Shown here piece by piece: positions 1 to 11,031 of a stretch of 64,000 nt of DNA (the stretch's first letter is position 1; each line of letters begins with the position of its first letter). A program made the position numbers and the translations under genes. A model generated the notes under the pieces. It saw only the letters and a list, made by a program, of their open reading frames with translations. It was not told the DNA's origin and did no database searches. The stretch is from positions 62,001-126,000 of the forward strand of contig JASAMV010001589.1 of assembly GCA_030248065.1 (NCBI GenBank), given 5' to 3'. The stretch is from Rhynchonema sp. JSB1_4. Its lineage: Eukaryota; Nematoda; Chromadorea; Monhysterida; Xyalidae.

Positions 1-854
1 GTTACTAATTTCCCTGGCTGACTTTAGGCCCCTCCAATGAAATGTTTTTGGTAGCGTACACAACGAGACTCAAGTGGGGCCCGGACGCAAGGAATGCCAC
101 CCTTAACCATGGATGCAACACAGTGCGTTACCTAACAAATTTCAAGCCTATTACTGTACGTTCGTACAGTTGATATCACGGAAGCCCTGAAGCCCACTAT
201 TAAGTGATGTCTGAAAAAATAGAAACCCTGGACTGGAAAATTAAAGTGTCCTATGGATGAGGGCGAGAATCCATATGTGGTACTGAATATGGTCCTTTTT
301 CAGAATCTTCCTGACAACAAACTCTTATGGTTACAAATTTTTGTGTCTCGACTTAAATGTCAGCCACATGCACAGTGACGACAACCTACTCCGTTTCGCA
401 CTGTTGTGGTTCACAAATTTATTCCGTCACCAGTTTGGTACAAGTGCTCCTGGTGGGTATTTGCGTTCAATTAAGGAACCGCTAAAGAAACAGCAGCACC
501 GATTCAGGTTTCGCAATAGTGTTTCTCCATGCAGTTCCAAACAAGGAAGAGGTCCTTTAAGCTTCGATGCAGAACATGTACGCCTGATTTGACCAGCGCA
601 TTGTCAAATACTAAGAAGTCACGAATGTGTGTGGGAGATGGGAGCAAACATTTCGTTAGAAAAACGCCATTCCCAGGAGTGTCGTGTTCAAGAGCATTGA
701 CTGCAAAATGCTCAAATCCACACCTCAGTTGGTATCAGATATATATTATATGATTGTGTATTTTTCATTTTTTTTCGTTTCGTTGTGGCACTGGCCACGC
801 AAAAATTTCGGTTCAAAGTCAAGATTGTTGCAAACCTTAATCTTTTAATTCCAG
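1..854. other. No gene recognised; 5' flank of the first neuropeptide gene
   Basis: I see no conserved coding sequence here. The last part is pyrimidine-rich and ends in an intron acceptor (TTCCAG, 849-854) just before the first neuropeptide exon, so the upstream part probably contains a 5' UTR intron. If the glutamate synthase gene on the minus strand continues leftward, this region would also be part of a very long intron of that gene; no further glutamate synthase exon was found in it. Confidence 0.5.
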
Positions 855-881
855 GTGCCAGTTTATAAATTCCACCCAATA

Positions 882-1769
882 ATGCACAAACAATTAGCCC
901 TGATACCCGTGACATGTGTATTAATAGTGTCCCTGAGCTGTCAAGGTGATGCGACATACCTTCGTAACCTGAAACGACCGCAGCCATACATGGTCAGATT
1001 TGGGAAACGTGCCGATTTAGATACGTCAATTGGGGACTATGATGCTAACACAATAGAGGATCCACTTGGAATTATCGATAAACGTTAGTGTTAATTCCTC
1101 AAGTTGAAAAAGTTTTTTAAATGAGGTAGGTTTCAAGCTTAGCTTAGCTTGTTCGAACCCTCAATAACACGCGTTCGCTGAGATCAGTTGTGTCGTTGGC
1201 TGACTGAACCGTGCCAAGCACTTGGTCCACTAAATAGTGTCAAACGGGGAAAGCAAACGGTTGGATGAACCACTATATGTATATAACTGTGCGGATCAAA
1301 TTGAAGTTGTGGTACATAACATATTCCAAAGCACGCTTTTGACATTCTGTGCAGATGAGTATTGAGCTGTAATTTTTCTACAATATGCGTCAATATTCTA
1401 TTGAGGAGAAAGTGCCCACAAGCTGCACTCTTCCCGATTACAGGCAGCAGTCAGCCAGTGCTGGTGCGTCTGGGCAAGCGCGTGTCCGAACCAGTGTTGG
1501 TGCGATTGGGTCGATCAACTGGTGTGACTTCGCACCAGCCCCGTCCCTGGCCGGTCATTCTGCGCATCGGGCGGCGACGGGCCAATCCGGTGATGGTCAG
1601 ATTCGGCAAACGAAATGGTGGTCAACACCCCGTGGGGCAACTCGAAAATGTTGACCTCGGCACGGGATTAGATGATGTTTCATTTGACAATGCTCTATCG
1701 GAAGGCCCAATACTGGCACATAGACCAGCTTTGACAGAGATCTTCCTGGTCAGACCCATTTTGCGTTGA
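882..1769 (+). CDS. FMRFamide-like (flp-type) neuropeptide precursor, two exons
   Basis: Secreted precursor of amidated neuropeptides, cut at basic pairs in neuroendocrine vesicles. Exons are 882-1083 and 1444-1769 (175 aa). Splicing GTTAGT...TTACAG keeps the frame and completes the codon of a KR cleavage site across the junction. Residues 1-24 look like a signal peptide. Visible peptides, each with a C-terminal Gly amide donor before R, KR or RR, are RPQPYMVRFG, SSQPVLVRLG, VSEPVLVRLG, a PRPWPVILRIG-ending peptide and ANPVMVRFG. The shared core is P-x-(L/M/I)-(V/L)-R-(F/L/I)-G, so one gene makes RFamide, RLamide and RIamide variants. An acidic tail follows. The ATG at 882 lies 27 bases after an intron acceptor at 854, so the 5' UTR is probably spliced. 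An AATAAA lies at 1844-1849. I cannot assign it to a numbered flp gene; nematode FLP-11/FLP-32-like LVRFG peptides are the nearest in style. Confidence 0.88.
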
Positions 1770-1843
1770 GGATGGTGCGTTGACTATGTACTGTACGTAT
1801 GTATCTCTCCTCTGGACGCTGATTCGCGCGTTTACTTTTAATT

Positions 1844-1849
1844 AATAAA
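1844..1849 (+). terminator. Probable polyadenylation signal of the flp-type gene
   Basis: AATAAA occurs 75 bases after the stop codon of the first neuropeptide gene, in AT-rich sequence. Position and sequence fit a standard poly(A) signal; no transcript evidence is available. Confidence 0.55.
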
Positions 1850-2785
1850 GTTAATGTTGCTCTATTTTCTTCGTACAATTTAGGATTATGTTATACAGCA
1901 AGGAATTGGAATTCGTGTTGATCCGGTAAGGTTGATTATGTTCATGCGTTCTTGAACAAAAAATGGTAAATCGCCTCAGCTGATGTTGGACTTTAACAGC
2001 AAATAAAACAAGAAAAGTTGTGCGGAAGTATATGTAATATGACGCGGTATATTAGTCAACTGGAAAGACTAGACATGGGATTTCACGACTATCGTAAATA
2101 CCTTCGTGTTTTGGCCTGAAATTGACAAAAAGACAATTATCTGAGTGAGCTAATGTCAAAAAAACTCCTTCAGCCGCGAGTTTTTCTGACGCAAACCAAC
2201 TGCTTTTGATGATTTTAATGTTGTATACGCAGTTGCATGTATTTTTCATCTTCGCCAGATGTATGTATGTATGTACCATTCCCGTTTTTTGTCCAGAAGC
2301 ACAGACACACACATACATATACATACTGTACATACATACTGTCGGATTTTTGATGAAGGGCCCAGCGCTTTGGAGTTTGTTTATGTTCAGGTCCATGCCT
2401 GCGCAACAGCGGATGCGGTAATTATTACCAAAACAATAATTAAGGGCGGGGTTATGGGGTTCACTTACGGTATCAGAAACCGCCGAAGCTTCAACACAAA
2501 CTAAATCCTGGTGGCTTTAACGCCCATACGAGCAAGGTCGTGATGATTAGCGTGTTTGAGGTTATGTGCTGTGTACAATAACCCTGAAGGCTTTGTCGTG
2601 AACAGGCACATGGAATCTCTTCAATGTTTGTGTAGGTTTGTATTCCTACCGACTTGTGTGGGTTTTGTTTCCGGATTTTTTTGCTTGCCTCAAAGCAAGA
2701 GCGTATATATAGTTCAAAGTGACAGCGCAATTAGTAGACATGAGAGACTCCGGCGGATTTCGAATCTTATTTGACCACGCCACGC
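1850..2785. other. Intergenic spacer between the two neuropeptide genes
   Basis: About 940 bases with no coding signal. There is a short run of ATGTATGT/ACATAC simple repeats near 2260-2340. Nothing else recognised. Confidence 0.5.
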
Positions 2786-2805
2786 CCAATCACTGCGCTA
2801 TAAAA
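2786..2805 (+). promoter_or_regulatory. CCAAT and TATA box of the second neuropeptide gene
   Basis: CCAAT at 2786-2790 is followed by TATAAAA at 2799-2805. The ATG of the precursor is about 135 bases downstream, leaving a normal 5' UTR of roughly 105 bases if transcription starts 25-30 bases after the TATA box. This supports the second precursor as an independent gene rather than more exons of the first. Confidence 0.55.
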
Positions 2806-2938
2806 CAGAGTGGCATTTGACGTTTCACTTGCAAACTTTTTCTACCGGAATCGAGTATTAATCTTACATGTAGTATCTATGCGCATATAGATTTCAGACA
2901 ATCCACGCAAAGCCTATCCAACCATATCAGCGAGAGTC

Positions 2939-4441
2939 ATGGGTACCAAATTTGCCTGCCTGATCGTGCTTCCCGTGTTCTACCTAATGCTCCAATGCTC
3001 CACCACGGCCCAGGCATCGATATCAAATAGTTATTGGTTCAGTCGCCTGGGACGTTTCAAACCAGAAACGTTGGTTCATAAGCAGGCTAACTCAAAAAGT
3101 GATCGTGACTAAGTTTTGTCTACGAACTCTGCGATTTGAGATAAAAGAGTTTCCAAGTCGAAACTTTTGAGTCTTCGCTTACAAGCCAAAATGACCATTG
3201 CAGGATTTTTCTGATCTAACGTTTGAGCTGAGTTCCACCCTAATTGCATGGATGCAATCTGTTTCGCTTGCAGTTCTCCGATTAAGCGAATCTTGTTGCT
3301 GCCCGTCAATGCTGGACGATTTGTGCCATATGGGAAACGACATCGATCGTCCATGGCCAAGTACTACTACGCTAGTCCGGCGTTGGACAGCTTCGATGAC
3401 GCGTTGTTGAGGTTGGGATTTTTTCTATTTTTTATTTTTGTCAGTCCCATGACAGACTTTCGAATCCAGTATGATCATCGATATCGATAAAATTACAGTG
3501 CCCAACGTAGACCCCCGCTGCGAGCTGATGCCCTCGCCCTGGTGCCGACCGACCGCCAATGGCGAACCTCACGCAGTCTTCCCCTGATGATGAATGCGGG
3601 AAAGCGGCCATTTAGTATCCGCCAAACGGCACGAATTGCGGGCAAGCGACGCTTGAAAGCACTAGCCGGTATGGGCATTGGCAAGCGAAGCGATGTTTAT
3701 GACGAGCTTCTGTTAAAGAGAGCGTTGTCGATCGGAGTGCCCCTTGATGACAACAACTACCTGAGATTCGGCAAACGCGCTTTGGGGCTGCAATGGGGGC
3801 GACCAATCGTTAGGGATGAACGAAGAGACAGCGTAGACAGTAGATACGAGGATTGGAAAGAGCTTATTAGTTCAAGGGCCGATTGGCTTGGCAAACGCGC
3901 AGGTGAAATGGTAAATGCTGATGACATGCGCATGCTGGGACCCCTCGGGAAACGACATCTGAGCGACCTGGAGCTCGAGGTGATCGATAGAATGAACAGG
4001 GGGAAGCTCGGTACAGGAATTGGCAAGCGCGCGCCCATTGTGCTCGCCACGCCAAGGGATGGGGCGATGTTGATGACAGTTGAGCAAAGACGTCGAAGGG
4101 GAGGGCCAACTTTGTTGCTACTAGGTGGCGTTGCCGTGTTCGGTAAGAGAGACCAGTTGGAGACATTGAGCCGGGCAGAGGCGATACGCCAATTCATGGA
4201 TTACCAACATCGTCGGCTAGGAGGGAAACGAACACAGAATTTCCCGGATTTGACGGATTTGGCGTATTCAGTCTATTACAAACGTGATATGCAGCAACTG
4301 AATAAAATTAGGAACAAGCTTTTGGGCAGACTGGGCAAAAGAGGCTTCTTCTCGGTGCCCTATGACAAAATGTTGGTCTTTGACGCAGCAGGTGACAAAA
4401 AGAAGCACAAGAAGGGTAGAGCGCTCGTGTTGCTAAAGTGA
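2939..4441 (+). CDS. Large mixed neuropeptide precursor, three exons
   Basis: Proposed exons 2939-3069, 3274-3411 and 3499-4441 join in phase (403 aa). Residues 1-27 are a clear signal peptide. At least ten G-K-R cleavage and amidation sites are spread through the protein. Peptides ending before GKR include NAGRFVPYG, a DDNNYLRFG-ending FLP-like peptide, SSRADWLG, MRMLGPLG, a LGTGIG-ending peptide, a LLLGGVAVFG-ending peptide, QHRRLGG and NKLLGRLG, followed by GFFSVPYDK. A further basic tail (KKKHKKGR) is at the C-terminus. Unlike typical flp genes the peptides do not share one motif, which is odd; it looks like an nlp-type precursor with one RFamide. Exon 1 also encodes SYWFSRLGR. I do not recognise the family. 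The exon 1 donor (AC|GTTGGT) is the only in-phase choice I found and is less certain than the other sites. Confidence 0.78.
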
Positions 4442-4936
4442 GACGTTCAGGGGCATGGTCGGGCGATATCAAAAACTGCGTTAGTCCTGGCTTTCAGAAC
4501 TTTATTTATTTCCATACATGTTTAGTTTACGACATTGTTACTCTTCTTTCTGCTCAGATATCCATGTATTTTTAAGTCATCGCTTTCTTTTGCTTGCGAG
4601 ACCGCAGTAAAGACCTACAGTAGATCTATACCTATTGTAAGCAAATTCTATGAAATACAATTGAAACGTTGAGTGTGAGTCATCAAGTACGTGGGTCCAT
4701 CATTATTCTGTTTTTGGTTCCATTCTTTGCTCTGTGTGTAATTTCGATACAAGATTGCTTCACGGAGAAATAACTGTTGTGCAACAAAAGAATGAAGTAC
4801 ATACCAGGTAGTGGTTGATGGTTCATGCATGAGTTGCAGTGTATTCAGCACCACGATACGCACATAAGAATGAGAGTAAGATCAAGGCCATGAAAATCAA
4901 CAGATACAAAAAATGAAACATCAGCGATCGACCGAC
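4442..4936. other. Convergent region between neuropeptide gene and glutamate synthase exons
   Basis: About 500 bases with no coding signal on either strand. It holds the 3' UTR of the plus-strand precursor. On the minus strand it follows a good splice donor, so it is either the start of a long intron or the point where the glutamate synthase gene is broken. Confidence 0.5.
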
Positions 4937-7900
4937 CTTCTGTGTGATTTTGTTCGACTCCAGATGTGACACGCCCGTCTCACTGCTCATATAGAGCACG
5001 TTGTCGTCACTCAGATAGTAACGCGCTGGACGCAGGCCGTTTCGGTCAAGGATCGCTCCAATGTAGCGTCCGTCGCTGAATGTGAGTAGTGCTGCAACAA
5101 AGATGTCGATTTGGGGAGATTGTTTCATCTTCTCAGGATCACATGACCATCTCGTTGACTCGCACTGACGATGACTTTGGGCACAACTTATCTGACAAAG
5201 CAGGCAGAACCGGGGAACCAAAAATGGGCATTGGCCGCTGGTTTACGGGAGTGCCATTCAATGTGGATCACTTTCACTACTCTGTTCAACCAGCGTGATA
5301 CTGATTATCACACGCAGAATAGTCATATGTTACAACAACTGTCTAGATCACCAGAAAACAAGTGTTAGGTCATCTAACCAGGACCATCCCACGGCTCCAT
5401 GGCCATGGCGCTCCAATTGTAGAATGCCTTCTTCTCAAGGTTCATGTGTTGGTCCTTTTCCCATGCTTCAGGTACCATTGTGATAGCAGCCTAAATGCAA
5501 TGGAAAAGAAATTAGTTATCAATGCACTTGAACAATCATGGAAATAACCGGTGACACCGGCATTCATATTGAACTCATTGATCAGATCTGTTTTGGTCAC
5601 ATTGTTGACGATATTTCGAGACTGACGGTGCCCATGCGTACTGATTTTGACCAGTGTAAACGTTGTTCACTAGCTATCTGGGAACAAATTCTACGTCAGT
5701 CGGAGTATGTGCCATCAACAAATCTAGACATTCAAAACAGTCACGTGACCAACCCAGCCGATCAGCAGACAGGCACATTCAAACCTCAGGCAGTTCGCGT
5801 CCACCAGCTTTGACCAAGAATTCGAGCACACAATCCAGACAGCCAGAATCCGAAAGGGACTCCTCGACGACTGGGTAGAGTTTCTGCAGATCGGCGCCGT
5901 ACTTTGACGAAGACATGACGCCCTCACGTGCACGCATCAGATTGATGTTGCCTCGCAATGTATTGATCTCGCCGTTGTGCGCCAACATACTGCAAAGTAC
6001 AATGAAACATTTGGTCAGCGAAATATGTGACACCTAAGCCATGTTCGGACAGATTGGACAGTTCAAGTTCCCTTGTGGGAAAGTAAACAGAAATGTTGGA
6101 TTTCACGATAGAATGCACGGGTAGGCTGAGAGTACGCCTGCCTGATGTTAGCGCAAGCCCTAGCATCGCCCCAAGAGTGCCAGGAAAACAATTTTGACAA
6201 TCTTTTCCCGAAATTCCCAGGCGTCCCACCGAAATAAACAGTGATGGGGCTTTTTTGCCATTTACAGGTCTGTTCCTTGTTATCATGTCATGTGCAACAA
6301 TCTGTCTGCCCCTCGACAGTCGCCTAACCGATTCGGCTGTGATCGTTCCCAACTGGGGAAGGTGTTGGTCGAGAATCGACTGTGGACCAAACCCAGATGC
6401 GTCTCGAACATTTCGTTCTTCAGATCGCCGTAGTAGTTCCACAGTTGATAGGACGTGAATTGACCCTGAAAGTGAACGTTTATTCATGCTGTTATGAATA
6501 CAAAAATTGAAAAGTGACCATGGTTGTGAGATAATAAACAGTGAGCGACTACATGTATACCTTGTAGACAATAGTAGCCCTGGACAGCGAGCACACATAG
6601 CAGGCGATGCCCTGTCGTGGTATGATGTGCGAGGCCTGTTTGCGCAACATGTACAAACTGCGCTCAAAGGCGTCATCGTCGCTGAACTCGCCCGTCAAGA
6701 AAATCTGCAAATCGACAGACACATTTGTCATGAAAGTTTGAATTCAACGTCGGAAATTTGAAATAGGACTCTTTGACGAAATAACTCCAGAAGTTAAGGA
6801 ATGGGTATGATAACGTCGGTAATATAAATCAGTTCATGCATGAATTGCTAGAGCAACATGTGAAACTACAGGGTGCCAATTATTTTGCATCAGCGAATCG
6901 GCCAAACTTTGAGACATCACATGTCATGAACGCCAACCTGTCTAATGAATGGTTCGGTCTTGCGTGCCTCCTGCCCAATCTGCGTGGAATCGACGGGAGG
7001 TTTTCGCCAACAGATCACTTTCAGTCCACAGCCTTTCGCCAATTCCTTCATGCTCTCTTTCGCCTGTTTGTATGTCTCGGAGTCCAGGAAGAAGATGCCC
7101 GTTGCGTACTTGCCCAGTTCCGGTAGCGTGATGTTGAAATTGCTGCAACGTTTTAGAAGTTAGGACACATAAAGAGACTGTCGGTTGCAAGAATTCACCT
7201 CTATCGGGTCACGTGATGCTACTATCTGTCTGTCATAGCAGGATTGACTGCAAGACGATCATAAATCCACGCCACATTACTCAAACTCACCAGTACCGAT
7301 GTATCAAATCAAATGACCAACAGCGTTGGGAACGACAGTGTTTCAGAAAAGCAAGCTATGTACATGTATGTGTCACCACTCACGCCAATTCCCTGCGATA
7401 CAACTTGTCAGGTATGCCACACATGATGCCAGCGCCGTCCCCACTGTCATTGTCACACGCAACGGCACCACGATGCACCATGTGCTCCAACATGTATTGC
7501 GCGTCACGTAGGATCTGTAAGCGGATGGATTGGATTTTTTGTCCAATATTATTTTATGAAAAAATATTTGTGATCGGATCTGGTTTTCCTTGGTCGCGTT
7601 GGTCGCAGCGTCTATAAACTTCGAAACATGAATTCCAATGTTTGATGTGACCAAGACAGATGCGATAAGATCACCAATTTGACCAGTGCCGTTCGTCATG
7701 AAAATGTGGTCAAATAGCAAACTGGAACTTTGAGTGACACAATACAATTAACGAGGGGCGAAAGCCAAACGGACTCTATGCGATGCCTCCCCATTGATGC
7801 TGGCCACAAAGCCCACACCACAAGCGTCCGTCTCCATCTCAGGTGCGTACAGACCGGTGGATGCAGCCAGTCTCTGTCGTTCGTGCAGATGGTCATAACG

Positions 7901-8236
7901 AGCGTTGTATGGTCTGAAGGGAAGGAGGGGTCATGGGTCACACTGCATATTTGGATGGGTGCGCAATCCTTGCCTGTGATAGCTACTGTGAAACATCTGC
8001 TGTGCTCTTGCCAATTATATTTCGTAACTGGAATACAAGCACTTGGAAGCGATAAATGTTGAAAAAAGTGAAACGGAGAGCAATGCACACCTTCGAAAGA
8101 AATCCGTAAAAGATGGCAGTTCGCTGTTCAGATCCGGGTCCCAGTCTGAAGCCGAATCGTCGATTTCGGTCGCAGACTCGCACTCATTCTGCAGCGCCTC
8201 GACCAGTGTGCTGCCTTCGGGATAATTCGCCACCAT
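4937..8236 (-). CDS. Glutamate synthase (GOGAT), amino-terminal 458 aa only
   Basis: Glutamate synthase makes glutamate from glutamine and 2-oxoglutarate. Nine exons join in phase: 8236-8091, 7913-7775, 7514-7384, 7142-6938, 6704-6561, 6465-6329, 5989-5785, 5490-5379, 5091-4937. The protein starts MVANYPEG, then a propeptide-like stretch leads to DACGVGF, which carries the catalytic Cys of the class II glutamine amidotransferase domain. Further signatures are LEHMVHRGAVACDNDSGDGAG, split here as LEHMVHRG and DSGDGAG, FSTNTFPSW, AHNGEINTLRGN, AMEPWDGP and DRNGLRPARYY. No stop or frameshift was found, which argues against an old pseudogene. The family is about 1500-2200 aa; the central, FMN/Fe-S and any NADH domains are absent. 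The last exon ends at a good donor (AAG|GTCGGT), but the two plus-strand neuropeptide genes occupy the DNA beyond. Either those genes sit inside a giant intron or the gene is truncated or misassembled. Confidence 0.9.
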
Positions 8237-10667
8237 TTTCACTCAACAATATTGATTAATGATTTTTGTCAGGGGTTTCGTTGAAAATTTGCTGTTCGGA
8301 AATTACTGAAAACCAGTATTGGAGGAACGTTAGTATCAAAAGCAAGAGCAATGACGGAAGATATCTATTGAGCAGATACTTTGGCAGAACCGAACACTGC
8401 ACCAGCACAAAACAACAACGTTTTGAACTCGTGCAAACTATGCGTTTGGAGTTGGTTGGCCACCGGCTCTTGGCTCTGCTAAAATTTATGTTGCAGCACT
8501 CTGTGCTGAGCTTGTCTTGTGCCTGTGGACTCCAAAACAACATATGCCACAAAGAAACTCGCTTATGTCTCATTTCACCAGCCAATCAACACAGCACAGG
8601 CCAGCAACAAAACTGAGTTTTGAGTCTCTCTCTGAGTCAAAGACTCAAAGTTGACCTCACATGTAAAGCACGTGCATCTGTTGCTGCGTTGGGCTCTCAT
8701 TGCTTGCGTGTGCTGCAGCTGCAAAGTGCATGCGATGGCACACACGCGACCAAGTCACGTGAGAAGACGAGAGAAATGAGGATAAATAAAACAACTCTGT
8801 GCTTGTCAGCAAATCAAAACTCCCAAATACCTACATCGTAATGTGCGTGCGTGTGTGTCTGCTGCGCAGGGATCAAAGCCCCCATACTGTACACAGACCA
8901 CAGAGAGGCAGACCTTTTCACAAAGAAAGAAAACAGCTTGACGAAAGTGGGCTCATAATGTTCCAGTGCACACGAGAGCCGCGGCTTTGAATGCATGTGG
9001 GCACATGGAACACCGACTGGGGTTTGGTCACACGGCCACACTGCGTGATTGGACGGACGGAGATCGACTTCGATGGTTTGTGGCATCAAAATGCTTCATG
9101 GGTACATGCACACTGGGTCTCATGTATGGTATTTTTGCGACTCGGAATGCAAATGAATAGTTGTTAATTAAATTACATGCGGCACAATCTATGGAATTTG
9201 AAATTTTTAAGCTTTAAATTGGTTGCTTCCATCAAAAATAAGATTATGCAAATGCGAGCTCGGATTAACACAACGTATCAGAATGAAGCTTACTCTTGTC
9301 ACGGAGGAGGAGACTTGAGTGAGATAATGCTAGTACCATGTACAACTTCCACAACCCACGTGTATACTTCGAAGTTTGGACACTTTCAACGTTTCAAGGG
9401 CACCTAGCCTTCCCTCTTTTTAGTGGAAGCCTCTGTATAGTGGATAACTTACAATCCCATTTTGATCAACGATTTGCTGTTAACGTCGTAAATACCCAGT
9501 AGCGGCTGGGTAACTCGAAGTGTGCATTGTATCCTTGCTCCAATCTGTGAAAACACCATATACACGAAGTTTTGCTTTTGAAAAGCCGCTTCCTCTCAGT
9601 TATTATGCACTGTGACATACCAAATATGAGGGTACACCTCGGTGTGACATCATATGGCATCAACCGGCTCACAGCCAGCATCGAGACGGGTACAGGCGAA
9701 GCAGGCGTGACATTAAAAATACATTGGCAAACGTCAAGAGAAGCAGATAGTGCACCGAAGCACGAAAAGTTTGCGGACAAGACAGGTCACATGAGGCAGC
9801 GGGGATTAAAAGTGGCGCGCAGGACTGAGTAATAAAACATGAGCAGCCAAGCACTTGCTCACGTGCTTCAATTCCACGGACATGGAATAACGGACAGAAC
9901 ACGCGATGAAAAAATCATACATTTTTTGGGGGAAATGTTATCTCCAGTGGCACAGAGAGAACGGGAGGCAGAACAACGTCAATTCTGAAAATATCCAAGT
10001 GCAAAACTTCAACTTCGAATTCTTGTACATTCAACGTGTCAGCTTAGTCTCACACAACATCAAACTCATTCGACCGAAAAGAATTAAAAACATTGTCTAA
10101 AAACAGCAAGATTTGAAACGCACTCCCGCCGTGTCTTCCGTATGCCACTGCCACTACTGGAGCGCAGCGTTCCATGGTGAAAAACCGCACAGAGTGCTGA
10201 AAATGTCAAATGGGCATACTTTCTGGTGATGGGGGTGCGCTAAGTGGGACACAAGCAAAGTTAAGAGAAGTTGGCTTGGCTGCATCAGAGACGGAGCCGG
10301 GCGCAAAACAGCGTTCCGCTGACGTTCGGTCGCTGAATAGATGACGGAAAGTTTACGTGTTTTCGAGACATTTGCTGAGCTCGCGCAAGCCAGGGGGCTC
10401 CGACCAAGAAATCCGGTGAATAAGTGGTCGAAAAGTCAAAGTCACTAACCAAACGGAACGTGTCGTGAAAGCCACGTGAGTGGTAAAAAATTCCAACGAG
10501 CTCGTGAACAGAACAGCCGGTAAATAAAGGATTGGGCTACGCGCACTCCAGCGGTGAAGCAGCTATAGAGCGACAATAAGCTCAGCGTACAGCCAGCGTG
10601 CTCACGTGCCGTGCCAGCTGCAAGCCACATAGGCATAGCGTAAGCACGGATCTACGTAGCACCAAGC
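8237..10667. other. Intergenic region, no gene recognised
   Basis: This contains the presumed promoter of the minus-strand glutamate synthase gene near 8.24-8.6 kb. I scanned both strands for conserved protein motifs and found none; open frames here are short and have no recognisable domain. Confidence 0.5.
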
Positions 10668-11031
10668 GTATAGTCCAACCACGAACTCATGAGACGACTT
10701 TTTTGAAATTGGCTTGTGCGGATCCAACAATGTTCCGGTTCCACGTATTTCGGAAATGAAAGAGATAGAAACGCACGTATTTTTTTTAAAAACACGCTCT
10801 CCACTCGGTGCGTAAATTCCCTTTTGACTCCCAAAACATTTGTGTGCTGAACAACGCTGCTGTTCGCGTAAGCACGCAACAAATTGAGGTCAGCCAGCTG
10901 GAACTTGTCATCATCTCCCTCAGCCAATCTCTTTCTTTTGTTTGCGAAAACACGTGTATCTGGAGCATTTTTGAATGCGGCCAAGCAAGCTTTAAAAAAA
11001 GTCGTCTCATGAGCTGGTGGCTGGACTATAC
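10668..11031. mobile_element. Foldback MITE with about 50-bp terminal inverted repeats
   Basis: The left end (10668-10716, starting GTATAGTCC) is an imperfect inverted copy of the right end (about 10984-11031, ending GGACTATAC); both contain CTCATGAGACGACTTTTTT or its complement. The interior (about 10808-10925) carries the motif TTGAGGTCAGCCAGCTGGAA, which recurs near 31.79 and 60.52 kb. There is no transposase, so this is a non-autonomous element. No clear target duplication was found. Confidence 0.7.

Noticed and set aside
1150..1180. GTTCGAACCC as a possible tRNA T-arm
   Set aside because: No D-arm or acceptor stem at the right distance; it lies within the intron of the flp-type gene.
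3757..4197. Minus-strand open frame of 146 codons opposite the second neuropeptide gene
   Set aside because: Shadow of the coding exon; Ser/Leu-rich with no domain, while the plus strand has regular GKR sites.
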